This document shows, one piece after another, positions 44,135 to 53,127 of a DNA stretch of 64,000 nt (position 1 is the first letter of the stretch; each line of letters opens with the position of its first letter). A program made the position numbers and the translations under genes. Under the pieces are notes generated by a model. The model saw nothing but the letters and a program-made list of their open reading frames with translations. It did not search any database and was not told the origin of the DNA. The stretch comes from CALWZE01 sp964645785 (lineage in GTDB: Bacteria; Bacillota; Clostridia; Oscillospirales; Ruminococcaceae): NCBI GenBank assembly GCA_964645785.1, contig CAZYAV010000001.1, positions 80,310 through 144,309 on the forward strand. The letters run 5' to 3'.

Positions 44135-44440
44135 TCAGACCTGCATCTGCATAATCTCTTTATACGCATTTACCGCGCGGCTTGTGACCTGCACGACAAT
44201 CTGCGTCGCCGTCTCCGCCTTCATGATATCAATCTGCGCCTGCGCGATATTGTCCAGGTTCCCAAGCGCAAGCTCGATTCCGTCCCGCTGCACGGCGGCG
44301 TTGGCCTCTTCAACCTCAAGGAGAGCCTGCTGAAAGAAATTCTGAAAACTGTTTTTTCCGGTTGTTTCACTGCTTGTACCAAGCTCCGGCAACGAGCTCA
44401 GGTTGGCGGGATTTATATGTTGCAAGGCATCAACATTCAT
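44135..44440 (-). CDS. fliE: FliE, rod-MS ring junction protein
   Basis: A 101-residue protein whose second half is typical FliE: FQNFFQQALLEVEEANAAVQ, then LGNLDNIAQAQIDIMKAETATQIVVQVTSRAVNAYKEIMQMQV up to the end. It joins the MS ring to the rod. It is the first gene of the large operon; AGAAAGGG lies 9 bases before the ATG. In most Firmicutes flgB and flgC stand directly before fliE, but here they are in the late cluster at 48242-49080. Confidence 0.95.
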   Translation of the reverse strand: MNVDALQHINPANLSSLPELGTSSETTGKNSFQNFFQQALLEVEEANAAVQRDGIELALGNLDNIAQAQIDIMKAETATQIVVQVTSRAVNAYKEIMQMQV

Positions 44441-45323
44441 TTCGACATACCCTTTCTCGCTAATTACACATTGTTAAGAAATTATACCATGAGAAACCCA
44501 TCAAGTAAAGTCTAAAAATGCACAGCTTTGTCGGAAAAAGAACGGAATTTTTTAATCGGGTACCTAAAAATGCGATTGATTCCCAAGCAAATGGTATCGC
44601 TTTGCGGCAAAATATCGTTTTTTTCGCTTTGGATAATACATTTTGTTTTATTCTTTTCTTGTTTTCGCGCAGCCGGGTTCGCCGTTTTTTCTCTCCGCCT
44701 GTCTGTTTCCACTATTTTACAGCAGCCTTTGCCGCCTTTCGCCGTCCCCCATCGCGCGGCGGCGTTTTATTCTCCGTTCCGTCCGCTGCATAATATTTCA
44801 CCGGATCGGCCGCGGCAGCCGCGCCGGGCAAGCAAAAGCGGCCCTCTCCATCCGCGCGTCTTTTCCTCTGCAATTTGTCCGCACGATCCGGCGGCTCGCG
44901 CCGGACAAGCGAACCGCCGCGCGGCTTCTTGGGAGGCACCGCGCCGGCCGGTGGCCTGTACGGTTTTAACCATTATATTCGCCCGGCCGGTTCTGTATGC
45001 CTTGGCGAATCCCCGTTCGCCCGGTTTCCCGTTCCGGCTTCCGTATTTTGCGGCGGTTTACGCAGCCCTCAAGGCCACACTTCGCGCAGGCAGCTGTGAT
45101 TTTCCGCTTTTGATTCAAATTTTCGGGCTTTGCGGGCGCTGCGTCTGGGCTGCAACCCGGAAATTTACCGCTGTCTTTGCCGGTTGGCGTACGCGTTCGC
45201 GTTTCCTTATAAGCTTTTTATCCGGAAGTGCAATCCGTACCGGGTTCCGGCTCATCCGCTGTCCGAATCCGGATTTTTTGCATTAACCCCTGCGATTTGT
45301 CTATCCGCTGTCCTGCTTTCCGG
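44441..45323. other. Intergenic region upstream of fliE
   Basis: Nearly 900 bases without a supported gene. The first ~80 bases hold the fliE promoter. Between about 44700 and 45320 plus-strand frames are open, but they are Arg/Ser/Phe-rich, lack convincing ribosome sites and match nothing I know. Confidence 0.5.
44481..44509 (-). promoter_or_regulatory. Promoter of the large flagellar operon (fliE to cheD)
   Basis: On the minus strand TTTACT (44509-44504) and TATAAT (44486-44481) are 17 bp apart, and TGG directly before the TATAAT makes an extended -10. This is a housekeeping sigma-A type promoter, as expected for early flagellar genes. The start of transcription would be near 44474, about 35 bases before the fliE ATG. 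Confidence 0.78.
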
Positions 45324-45725
45324 TCATCGCGGCGGGAAGATTGGCTGATTCTTTTTTTTACTGAAATTTATATGTCTTTTGCTTATCCCGAAGTCCGCAC
45401 ACAGGGCTGTCCTTTGATGCGGCCGCATCCGCAGCCGGCCGGTATACACTGCGCATCCATTGTTCTGCCAACAATTTCCTGCGAACTTTTTAAGCGCAGC
45501 GTCCGTACCGACAAATCGCGGACGCCACTTTTGGCAGCACGCCGCATAAGGTTCCCGGGTAAGCCAAGCGCGCATGTTTTCCGGCAAAAGCTCAAACACC
45601 ATTTGCCCATCCCGGCACCCTCTGTGCGCCGTCATCCAAAATAACTGTCGTACCTCATCGGTGCCGGGCATCGACTGCATTCTCGCTTCTTCATCTGAAA
45701 AGCCCTTTGCCCGTCTGTCGGTCAC
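45324..45725 (-). CDS. Hypothetical protein (doubtful)
   Basis: A 133-residue frame starting at a GTG with AGGGAAA a few bases before it. Composition is protein-like: Trp and Cys scattered (MTAHRGCRDGQMVFELLP, YAACCQKWRPRFVG), a mixed charged middle and a basic end (ISKRHINFSKKKNQPIF). I recognise no family. Codon use is less GC-biased at third positions than in flanking flagellar genes, so it could be acquired or a decaying gene, or chance. It stands alone in an otherwise empty 1.45-kb spacer. Confidence 0.35.
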   Translation of the reverse strand: MTDRRAKGFSDEEARMQSMPGTDEVRQLFWMTAHRGCRDGQMVFELLPENMRAWLTREPYAACCQKWRPRFVGTDAALKKFAGNCWQNNGCAVYTGRLRMRPHQRTALCADFGISKRHINFSKKKNQPIFPPR

Positions 45726-45858
45726 CGGTTTCCCTGCGTTTCGCGGCGGAAACAGAAAACAATCATTTCCCCAAAAAATTCAAAGCAAACGACAAATGCG
45801 GTGCATTTTCCGCTTTTCCATCCAAGTCGGCGGGCTTAAACCTTAAAAGGCAAAAGAA

Positions 45859-45886
45859 AAGCCGGAGCTTTTGCAAGCTCCGGCTT
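45859..45886 (-). terminator. Terminator after the second cheW
   Basis: A perfect 12-bp stem (45859-45870 with 45875-45886) and TTGC loop, followed on the minus strand by TTTTCTTTT. It starts 3 bases after the cheW stop and ends the flgM-to-cheW late cluster. Confidence 0.88.
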
Positions 45887-45889
45887 CTT

Positions 45890-46351
45890 TCATGCACCAA
45901 GACTCTCTAAAATCTTGTAAAAATTGATGATTGTGACCAGCTGATCTTCCAGCTCTACGATGCCTGTAACAACACCCTCCCCGCCGTATATCACCTGATC
46001 GGGTTCCTTGATCTGGGATCGTTCAATCTGCTCCATCCCAACAACTGTATCCACATGAAACGCAAATCCGCGCCCATCGTAGTTTGTGATGATGAAAATA
46101 TCCCGTTCCAAATCCAACCGCATCAGGTCGAAATACAAGGCAGTGTCAATCACCGTAATGACCTCGTCACGCGGTTTAAAGACCCCTTCGATGAGCGGGT
46201 GTGCTTTTTGCAAAGGCGTCACCGCGGTCGACATCATAATTTCAAGGACCTCTTCGAGGTTTGCCGCAAACAGCTTTTCCCCGATCGTGAACACCATAAT
46301 CTGATCATAGATGCTGTCCGCGGTTCCGTCCTTGATCAATGTTTCAACCAT
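45890..46351 (-). CDS. CheW-like coupling protein (second copy)
   Basis: A 153-residue CheW-domain protein: IMVFTIGEKLFAANLEEVLEIM, AHPLIEGVFKPRDEVITVIDTALYF and VTGIVELEDQLVTIINFYKIL. It deviates from ordinary CheW: GVFKPRDEVITVIDT stands where CheW has GIVNLRGRVFPVIDL, so the receptor/kinase-binding loop differs. It could couple the adjacent MCP to CheA or act as a CheV-like adaptor lacking a receiver. It lies 111 bases after the MCP and is followed by a terminator. Confidence 0.88.
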   Translation of the reverse strand: MVETLIKDGTADSIYDQIMVFTIGEKLFAANLEEVLEIMMSTAVTPLQKAHPLIEGVFKPRDEVITVIDTALYFDLMRLDLERDIFIITNYDGRGFAFHVDTVVGMEQIERSQIKEPDQVIYGGEGVVTGIVELEDQLVTIINFYKILESLGA

Positions 46352-46462
46352 ACTATGCTCCTATATACTCGTATTGCCGCGTCGGCTTACGGCTGTTCAC
46401 CATAACCCCTGCATCTCTGCCGGTTAAGGACAGTTGAAACGCTTCAACGGGCTTGCGGAATC

Positions 46463-48199
46463 TCAATATTTGCCCGAACCGTTCATCATGAAGTCGTTGA
46501 ACTCGCCGCCTGCCGGGACGCTCGGCTCCTCGTGATAGCTTGTATTGCTGTGCACGGAGTCTTTGAGCTTGAACTCGCTGACGAGATCCTTGAGCATCTG
46601 CGCCTGGCCGGAAAGCTGCTCGCTTGCCGCAGCGCTCTCCTCCGCGGTGGCGGAGTTGGTCTGAACAACCGAGGAAATCTGGTCGATGCCGATGGTGACC
46701 TGCGAAACGGCGTCCGCCTGGCTGGCAGAAGCGCGGGAGATCTTGCCGACAACCTCGACAACCTCCTCGGCGCCCTCGACCGCCACGGTCAGGGACTGCG
46801 CGGTGTCGCCCGCGATGTTCGTGCCGTTCTGGACGGCCTTCAGGGTGTTCTCAATCAGAGCGGATGTATTGGCAGAAGCCTCGGCCGATTTGCTGGCAAG
46901 GTTGCGAACCTCATCCGCAACAACCGCAAAGCCTTTGCCCGCTGCGCCCGCACGCGCGGCCTCGACCGCGGCGTTGAGCGCGAGGATGTTGGTCTGGAAC
47001 GCGATGTCCTCGATGGTCTTGATGATCTTGCCGATTTCGCTCGAGCACTGGGAAATCTCGTTCATGGCCGCAACCATTTCCTGCATCTTCTGGTTGCTGA
47101 CGGTCATCTCGTTGCCGACGTTGGAAACCTTCTCGCTCGCCAGCTGCGCATTCTCCGCGCTTTCAGAAACCTGGCTGGAAATCTCGTTGATTGTAGCGGC
47201 AAGCTCCTCAACCGAGCTGGCCTGCTCTGTCGCGCCCTGCGCAAGCGCCTGCGCGCCGGAAGAGGTCTGATCCGCGCCCGAAGAAACCTGATCCGCCGCG
47301 GAGGTGATCTGGGACAGGACTTTGTCGAACGCGTCGATCGCCGCGTTGATGTTCTGCGCCATGCCGATGAACTGGCCGCGGAAGTCGGCCGTCATCTTTC
47401 TGGTCAGGTCGCCGTCCGCCAGCGCCTCCATCTCGTGGGTGATATCGGTCACATAGGAATCAAGGGTCGTCGCCATGTCGCGCATCGAATCCGCAACCAT
47501 GCCGAACTCATCCTTGGAGACATAGTCGACGTTGATCTTGAGGTTGCCCTGCTGGATGCTGCCGGTCGCCTGCTGCATCTGATGAAGCGGAACCGTGATC
47601 TGCTTGGTGAGCACCAGGCAGACAAACACCGAGATAATCGCCGCGGCAACGCCCACGCCCAGCGTAATGTATATGGTCATGGTGACCTGCGAGTCGATCT
47701 TCGAAATCATGGTCTCCGCGTTCGTGGCGACCTGCGCGATCATTTCGTCCACCGACGTCTCCATTTCGAGCAGAAGCGGCTCGATCTGCCCGAGGGCTGT
47801 GGGCGTGTCCATGGTGCCGGCCTGCAGCTGCCGGACAAGGCCATCAATCGTGGACACGTTGCTGCGCAGCCTGCTCAGCCCCGTGGTCTCCCCGTTGACA
47901 GCGATAACCGAATCAATTTCGGTCTGCATCCCCTGCACAGCGTCAAGGATCTGGCTGTACATGGCATCTGAATGGTCACCGGTCGCAACCTGCTGATAGC
48001 CCCTTGCCTGGAGGGTATACAGCTTTGTGTTGAGCCGGTTCAGCGCGCCGCGGACAACGTAGACCTGGGAGGCGAACACGTCAAAGGTGCTGCCGATCGA
48101 TCTCACCTGGGTGACGCCGACAAAAACGGTCACGAACAGCAGAGCCAGCACGATACCGAATGACAGCATCAATTTGCTTCGTACTTTAAGATTCTTCAT
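46463..48199 (-). CDS. Methyl-accepting chemotaxis protein
   Basis: A 578-residue transmembrane chemoreceptor. Helices at ~11-31 and ~174-198 enclose a ~140-residue four-helix-type sensor; a HAMP domain (~199-250) and a long cytoplasmic coiled coil follow, with the kinase-contact tip NILALNAAVEAARAGAAGKG at ~404-422 and methylation-type Gln/Glu-Ala patches on both arms. The ligand is unknown. It ends with SGKY and lacks a CheR-docking pentapeptide. It lies 42 bases after flgC with GAGGT before the ATG, so it is probably cotranscribed with late flagellar genes and the second cheW. Confidence 0.95.
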   Translation of the reverse strand: MKNLKVRSKLMLSFGIVLALLFVTVFVGVTQVRSIGSTFDVFASQVYVVRGALNRLNTKLYTLQARGYQQVATGDHSDAMYSQILDAVQGMQTEIDSVIAVNGETTGLSRLRSNVSTIDGLVRQLQAGTMDTPTALGQIEPLLLEMETSVDEMIAQVATNAETMISKIDSQVTMTIYITLGVGVAAAIISVFVCLVLTKQITVPLHQMQQATGSIQQGNLKINVDYVSKDEFGMVADSMRDMATTLDSYVTDITHEMEALADGDLTRKMTADFRGQFIGMAQNINAAIDAFDKVLSQITSAADQVSSGADQTSSGAQALAQGATEQASSVEELAATINEISSQVSESAENAQLASEKVSNVGNEMTVSNQKMQEMVAAMNEISQCSSEIGKIIKTIEDIAFQTNILALNAAVEAARAGAAGKGFAVVADEVRNLASKSAEASANTSALIENTLKAVQNGTNIAGDTAQSLTVAVEGAEEVVEVVGKISRASASQADAVSQVTIGIDQISSVVQTNSATAEESAAASEQLSGQAQMLKDLVSEFKLKDSVHSNTSYHEEPSVPAGGEFNDFMMNGSGKY

Positions 48200-48241
48200 G
48201 CCTGTTTACCTCAATCTTTATTGTTCTTTTTCTATAAACAA

Positions 48242-48667
48242 TCAATTTCCGATCTCAAGCGTCTTGGAAACCATCGCCTTGAGCACCTCCAGCGCGGTCA
48301 GGTTCGCGTCGTACGCGTTTGAGGCGGCCATCAGGTCGATCATTTCCTCTGTGGTGTCGACATTGGAATAGTGGATGTATCCATCCTCATCCGCGTAAGG
48401 ATGGGTCGGGTCATAGGCGACCTTGAAGTCCCGGTTGCTGTCGACCACGTTCGCAACCCGCACGCCGCCGGAGTTAATTGCCTTTGTCAGTTCGTCGTCA
48501 AAGCTGAGCGGCCGTTCCTGAAAAATCACCTGTCGCCTTCTGTAGGGCGTTTCATCAGGCGGCGCAACAGTGTTGGCATTGGCCATGTTCTGCAACGCAA
48601 CGTCCGCGCGGAACCGCTCCGCTGTCAGCGCGGAGCCGACAATGTCCAAGGAGTTTAAAAATGCCAT
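48242..48667 (-). CDS. flgC: FlgC, proximal rod protein
   Basis: A 141-residue rod protein with N-terminal LDIVGSALTAERFRADVALQNMANANT and C-terminal ATNVDTTEE-like SNVDTTEEMIDLMAASNAYDANLTALEVLKAM (residues ~102-133), the latter very typical of FlgC. With FlgB it builds the proximal rod on FliE. It follows flgB by 26 bases. Its separation from fliE by more than 3.5 kb is unusual. Confidence 0.95.
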   Translation of the reverse strand: MAFLNSLDIVGSALTAERFRADVALQNMANANTVAPPDETPYRRRQVIFQERPLSFDDELTKAINSGGVRVANVVDSNRDFKVAYDPTHPYADEDGYIHYSNVDTTEEMIDLMAASNAYDANLTALEVLKAMVSKTLEIGN

Positions 48668-48693
48668 AGATTCCCTCTCTCTGCGCTGTTATT

Positions 48694-49080
48694 TTAAAAG
48701 CTGCTGCTCAGTACATAGCCAAGCTTGTTGTACTCGCTCGAAATCTGCTCTGTCAGCAGGCTGTACTGAACATAGGCTTTATAAGCTTCGACGCCCTCTT
48801 TGTCGATATCGACGTTGTTGCCGTCCGGCAAAAGGGAATTCTCGTCGGTCACAACCGTCGCGGTCAGCCGGTCGGGCAAATCCGCGGTCGTGATTTCCGA
48901 GCGCGCCTCCAGGCTCTTCTTCAGTTCCTCGTCAAACACAAGGCTTTTCGACTTATAGCCGGGCGTCTCGATGTTGGAAATGTTCTGCAAATGCAGATCC
49001 TGCTGCAGCCAGGACATCTGAATGCCCGCCTCAAGCGTTTTGAGATAAGATGAATTGAGCAATCCGTTCCCTCCCGTCAT
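48694..49080 (-). CDS. flgB: FlgB, proximal rod protein
   Basis: A 128-residue rod protein. LKTLEAGIQMSWLQQDLHLQNISNIETPGYKSKSLVFDEEL (~11-51) carries the FlgB N-terminal motif, and NNVDIDKEGVEAYKAYVQYSLLTEQIS (~83-109) is the conserved C-terminal part. It sits between fliS and flgC; its start overlaps the fliS stop by 4 bp. It would assemble with FlgC and FliE at the base of the rod. Confidence 0.95.
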   Translation of the reverse strand: MTGGNGLLNSSYLKTLEAGIQMSWLQQDLHLQNISNIETPGYKSKSLVFDEELKKSLEARSEITTADLPDRLTATVVTDENSLLPDGNNVDIDKEGVEAYKAYVQYSLLTEQISSEYNKLGYVLSSSF

Positions 49081-49460
49081 TTACCGGCAGAGGCAGTGCG
49101 TGCCGCCCGGTCGGCTTGAATATATGTATCCCGCAGGCCGGCGATCATGGGCAGGATCTCTTCCAGCGCCGCCGCATCCTTTTTGATGTTTGCCTGCACA
49201 AGGGTCTGATTAAAGAAATTATACAACGCCTGCAAATTTGCCGCAATCTCATATTTCATATCCAGCGAGCTGAGCAGGTGGTTGATGATCTCCTGCGACT
49301 TTTGCAGGTACAGGTTGGTTGCCTCAATATCCTTCGCCTTGATCGCCTCGATGCCCAGCCCGATGCGCTTAATCAGCTCGTCGTACAGCATCTTCAGCAT
49401 ATCCCCCGTCGTCATGGTCATGACCGACTGTTGTTTATAAGCGGCATATGGATTCTGCAT
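49077..49460 (-). CDS. fliS: FliS, flagellin export chaperone
   Basis: A 127-residue helical protein: NPYAAYKQQSVMTMTTGDMLKMLYDELIKRI at the start and SLDMKYEIAANLQALYNFFNQTLVQANI in the middle are FliS signatures. It binds the C-terminus of flagellin to prevent premature polymerisation and, in Firmicutes, links to the FliW-CsrA circuit by holding flagellin. A GTG at 49469 lies within the GGAGTG ribosome site, so the ATG at 49460 is the start. It follows fliD and overlaps flgB by 4 bp. Confidence 0.95.
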   Translation of the reverse strand: MQNPYAAYKQQSVMTMTTGDMLKMLYDELIKRIGLGIEAIKAKDIEATNLYLQKSQEIINHLLSSLDMKYEIAANLQALYNFFNQTLVQANIKKDAAALEEILPMIAGLRDTYIQADRAARTASAGK

Positions 49461-49494
49461 TCTGCACACTCCTTACACAAACGTCGCGTTCAGC

Positions 49495-52344
49495 TTAATA
49501 GGAGAAATAGGAAGCCAGCATATTGCTCTGCGCGTTGTAGTTCGACATGGCCGACTCCATCGCGTTGAACTGGTTCCAGTACCGCTGGCGCTCCCGTTCG
49601 TATTTTGCCTGCAATTCCTTGATGCGGGTGGAAATGCTTTGCAGCTGGCGGTACAGCGTGTTGGATTTTTCGCTTGAGGTGCCCTGCACGCCCGCCAGCT
49701 CAACCAAGGTTCCCTTGGTGGCGCCGGTTGTTTTGGCGGCGGAATCAATCGCCGACATGATCTTGCCCGCAAGCCCCTCCGACGCGTCCACAAACAGGTT
49801 CTTGACCGCGTCCGGATCGGCCGCAAGCGCATTGCGCAGCGCGGTTTCATTAAAAGTGAGGACGCCCTTTTTGCCGTCCGTCGCAAGATAGGAGGCAAAG
49901 TCAACGCCGATGTCGTACAGCGCGTAGGCGTTGTTTTTCGGCTTGGTGTACAGCGCGCCGCGCACGGCGGAGACCATGCTCTCGATGGTGGAATCGTTGC
50001 GCAGCAGACCCTCTTTCGCCTTTTCCTCCCACAGCTCGATCTCCCGCTCGCTCATCTCTTTTTTCTGCTCGCTGGTCAGCGGCGCGTACTCGCGGTAGTT
50101 CGCATCCTCATGCAGCAGGTCGTACAGCTTGACGGCCATCGCGTTGTAATCTTCCACAAAGCCGCGGAACGCCTCGACGATCGTGTCCGTGTCGCGCTCG
50201 GTGTTGATTACCGTTTCCTCGTAGCTGTCCGTTTCGCTGTCATATGCGCTGACCTTTGTCAGCTGAACGGTCAATCCGTCAATTGTGAATGTATTGCTGT
50301 TGCGGGAGGTTTCCACCCCGTTGATGATGACCTTCGCATCCACACCGGCCACCACCGCGCCAGCGGCGGGGCTGCCGTTTGCAAGCTTCAGCTCCTCTGC
50401 GCCGAAGATATCTTTCAGCACATCATCGGTGAGCGCCATGTCGGCCGTGCCCTGCATGGACAGCCGCCCCTCGCTCGCGTAGCTGACCTTCTGGCCGTTG
50501 ATCGTGTCGATCTCCGCCAGGGTCTGCGCCGCGTTTCCGTCCGCGTCAAGCACCGCGGCGCCGCGCAGCTGAAGAATGTCGGAAATCCGCGTATCCGCCG
50601 TCGCGGCGTTGGATTTGCCGCCGATGCTGAACCCCAGCGCAAGCGCGAGGTCGGATTTGACCGCCTCGGCCATGGTCGCGCCGTTTTCCACATCGGTCTC
50701 GGTCTCGGCAAAGGAGACGCAGTAGCCGTCCGCAATGTTCAGCTTGCCGTCCGCATAGCTGATGTTCGCCCGGCCGGCGCTGTCCGTGCCGAAATTGACC
50801 TGTAACCAGGTGTTCAGCTGCCGTTCGATGTTTTGTTTAGTATAGGTCATCCCGGTCTGTCTGGCAAGTGTAAATTTATAATCCTTGCCGTTGACCGTCA
50901 TGTTCATCGAGACGGCGTCGGTCTCGTAATCGTTCGCGAGCGCCCGTCCCTGGATGCTGCCCGTGGTCAGGCTGCGGCTTGCCGCGCTGGAGCCCGCCTC
51001 AATCACGTCCGAGCCGAACAGCCGGCTCAGCAGGTCGCCCTCCGTCTGGGTAACCGAAAGACCGTACTTTGCGCCGCTCGAGGTGGCCTCCATCGTGAAC
51101 AGGTCGGTCAGCGAGGAATAGCTCAGCCGCACGCCCGCCTTGCCGGAATTCACCTTGTTAATCACATTTCCGATCGTATCGTTTCCGTTAAACGAGAATT
51201 CGACACCATTTATTGTAAAACGAAACCGGTCTCCGGTCAAGCCCAGATCGCTTAATTTACTGCCCATTGACAATAAAGTTGACGCGCCGGGTTCAATTCC
51301 AAGCTTGGAAAGCTCGCTTCCGGTCACCGTAATCTGGTGTCCTTCCTCGTCCGGGGTGTTGGCGGAAAGCTGAATACCGCCCTCCCCGGTCAGCTCAACC
51401 TTGACATAATCGCCGAAAACCTTCTTGATCTGCGCGTCCAGCGCCTCGGTGACCGACTGCGCGGTGACCCGGCCGTCGCTGCCGGCAAATTCTGTCATTT
51501 TTATGTTTTTTGTCACGCCGTCCAGGGTCAGGTCGAACGAAAGACCCGCGTCGGCGTCCATCAGACCCGACTGGAACATCGCGCCGGTCGCATTGCCCGC
51601 CGTATCGGTCACGATGCCGGACGACAGGTTGGACAGCCCCGTCATCTGGAGCCCGAGCGTGCTGGAGGAATTCTCGTCCACCTCGACCCGGCCGGAGGGC
51701 AGGTCAAGCACAAAGCGCAGCGTGCCGTCATACGTCTTGGCCGACACGCCGGAAATGCCGTTATCCGCAAACGCCTGATTGAACGCGGCCGCGATCTCCT
51801 TTTCGGTTTTGGCGCCGTTGAGGTTGACCTCCACGTAGGAGCCGTTGACCCGCAGCGCGACCTTTTTGTCGAAGTTGGTCTGCAAATCCGCATTGTTCAG
51901 CGCGGTGCCAGCCAGCTTCTGTTCCCCGCTCAGCTTGTGCCGGCCGGTCATCTTGGAGGCTGTCGCGAGGTTCTTGACCGCGATGCGGGTTTCCCCGACC
52001 GAAGCGTTCCCCGTGCTGATGACCCTGACCGCGCTGCCGCTGGTGACCTCGGAGGTCATCGTGTCAAACAGCGCGCTCTTGGCAAAGTTGGTCTTGCTCG
52101 TGGAATCAAACGCGGAATCAAAGTATTTATTGCGGAAGCTGGTAACCGTGTCGATGACGTCGCGGTACATTTCCTGCTTCCACTCGGTCTGCGTTTTCAG
52201 CTGCTCCTGCTTTGTGATTTTGCTTTGGGTTCCGGAAAGCATCTGCTCAACCATGCTCTCCGTATCCATACCGGAAATCAGACCGGACATTCCCTTGTTT
52301 GTGCTTGCGCTTACGCTGAAATAGTTGGATGAGTTGATGTCCAC
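49495..52344 (-). CDS. fliD: FliD, filament cap protein (large)
   Basis: A 949-residue filament cap/hook-associated protein 2. The N-terminus has SGLISGMDTESMVEQMLSGTQSKITKQEQLKTQTEWKQEMYRDV (about 20-62) and the C-terminus ends with a long helix (RIKELQAKYERERQRYWNQFNAMESAMS), both typical. Most FliD proteins have 450-700 residues; the extra length is in Ser/Thr/Asp-rich, beta-rich middle domains (~180-720) exposed at the filament tip. The TTG at 52371 overlaps AAAGGAGGG, so the GTG at 52344 (DINSSNYF) is chosen. Confidence 0.94.
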   Translation of the reverse strand: MDINSSNYFSVSASTNKGMSGLISGMDTESMVEQMLSGTQSKITKQEQLKTQTEWKQEMYRDVIDTVTSFRNKYFDSAFDSTSKTNFAKSALFDTMTSEVTSGSAVRVISTGNASVGETRIAVKNLATASKMTGRHKLSGEQKLAGTALNNADLQTNFDKKVALRVNGSYVEVNLNGAKTEKEIAAAFNQAFADNGISGVSAKTYDGTLRFVLDLPSGRVEVDENSSSTLGLQMTGLSNLSSGIVTDTAGNATGAMFQSGLMDADAGLSFDLTLDGVTKNIKMTEFAGSDGRVTAQSVTEALDAQIKKVFGDYVKVELTGEGGIQLSANTPDEEGHQITVTGSELSKLGIEPGASTLLSMGSKLSDLGLTGDRFRFTINGVEFSFNGNDTIGNVINKVNSGKAGVRLSYSSLTDLFTMEATSSGAKYGLSVTQTEGDLLSRLFGSDVIEAGSSAASRSLTTGSIQGRALANDYETDAVSMNMTVNGKDYKFTLARQTGMTYTKQNIERQLNTWLQVNFGTDSAGRANISYADGKLNIADGYCVSFAETETDVENGATMAEAVKSDLALALGFSIGGKSNAATADTRISDILQLRGAAVLDADGNAAQTLAEIDTINGQKVSYASEGRLSMQGTADMALTDDVLKDIFGAEELKLANGSPAAGAVVAGVDAKVIINGVETSRNSNTFTIDGLTVQLTKVSAYDSETDSYEETVINTERDTDTIVEAFRGFVEDYNAMAVKLYDLLHEDANYREYAPLTSEQKKEMSEREIELWEEKAKEGLLRNDSTIESMVSAVRGALYTKPKNNAYALYDIGVDFASYLATDGKKGVLTFNETALRNALAADPDAVKNLFVDASEGLAGKIMSAIDSAAKTTGATKGTLVELAGVQGTSSEKSNTLYRQLQSISTRIKELQAKYERERQRYWNQFNAMESAMSNYNAQSNMLASYFSY

Positions 52345-52441
52345 CTGTCTGTACCCTCCTTTTCCTGCCAATACACCAAATTCTATATAAAGTTATGGTA
52401 TGCTTTCTGTAATTTGAAAGTCCTTTCGGCAAAAAACACGG

Positions 52442-52918
52442 TTAAATATATTTTTTGGGTAAAATTCCCTGCGATCCGCCCGAAAGGCCGGTTCGCACGC
52501 TCTGAAAATACCGCCCGGCAATCTGGCCGTTGTCCTGGCCGAGGTTTTCGATTTTGTCCAGCAGCGCCTGCTTTTCCATCGACAGCCGCTGCACAACGGC
52601 CTGCTCGCTCAGCTGCACCCGGTTCCAGACCGCGCGCACGGCGAGCGACGCCTCGTACACCGCCTTTGCCTGCGCGTCCGCCGCGTCCTGCTGCTCCAGC
52701 GCGACCGCGGCGCGCAGCGCCGGCTGCTCGCCGCACGCCGAGATTGCCTGCGCGCGCAGCGCCGCCGCCTGCTCGATCCGCTCGCCCCGCCGCTCGACCG
52801 TCCGGGCAGCCTCGTCCGGCTCGGCATACAGCAGCGACTCGGTCAGCTGCTCGATTTCCAAAAAAATCTCCTTTTCCCTGCGCAGGCAGTCCATCACGGT
52901 CTCAAAACAATTCTCCAT
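52442..52918 (-). CDS. FliT/FlgN-like export chaperone candidate
   Basis: A 158-residue, Gln/Ala/Glu-rich helical protein (ENCFETVMDCLRREKEIFLEIEQLTESLLY, ARTVERRGERIEQAAALRAQA, VQRLSMEKQALLDKIENLG). It resembles the helical chaperones of the FlgN/FliT class in size and heptad pattern, and it stands directly before fliD, where a FliD chaperone is expected; another FlgN-like gene is beside flgK. The frame extends to 53158, but the upstream part is noncoding. No strong ribosome site precedes the ATG (GAGGG is ~16 bases away), so the start is less sure. Confidence 0.65.
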   Translation of the reverse strand: MENCFETVMDCLRREKEIFLEIEQLTESLLYAEPDEAARTVERRGERIEQAAALRAQAISACGEQPALRAAVALEQQDAADAQAKAVYEASLAVRAVWNRVQLSEQAVVQRLSMEKQALLDKIENLGQDNGQIAGRYFQSVRTGLSGGSQGILPKKYI

Positions 52919-52921
52919 CTT

Positions 52922-52950
52922 TTGACGAGCCCTCAACTCTTTGGTATAAT
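52922..52950 (+). promoter_or_regulatory. Near-consensus sigma-A promoter of the gene at 53128
   Basis: TTGACG at 52922-52927 and TATAAT at 52945-52950 are 17 bp apart, one mismatch from full consensus. Transcription would start near 52957, giving a ~170-base leader before the ATG at 53128. The leader is GC-rich and can pair locally (around 52976-53005). Confidence 0.82.
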
Positions 52951-53127
52951 AAATAACCGAAAACGGGTCGCATCCTCTGGTTTCTGCGGCTCCGGGCAGA
53001 GCCGCGGATACGGCGGCGCGCCCCCTGTGTCCTGCATCCGGCACAAACTGCAAAGCGGATTGCACGCACCGACCTGCCCGCCGCGGAATGCGCGCGGCAA
53101 TTCGGCCTTGAAAGGACGGCAATTGCG

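Noticed and set aside
44528..45286. 252-codon plus-strand open frame upstream of fliE
   Set aside because: No Shine-Dalgarno, Phe/Arg/Ser-rich without domain signs, and it starts opposite the AT-rich fliE promoter.
46352..46462. Possible c-di-GMP riboswitch between the MCP and second cheW
   Set aside because: Some GC-rich pairing exists, but the conserved GEMM-type core sequences are not present; only a 6-bp hairpin is clear.
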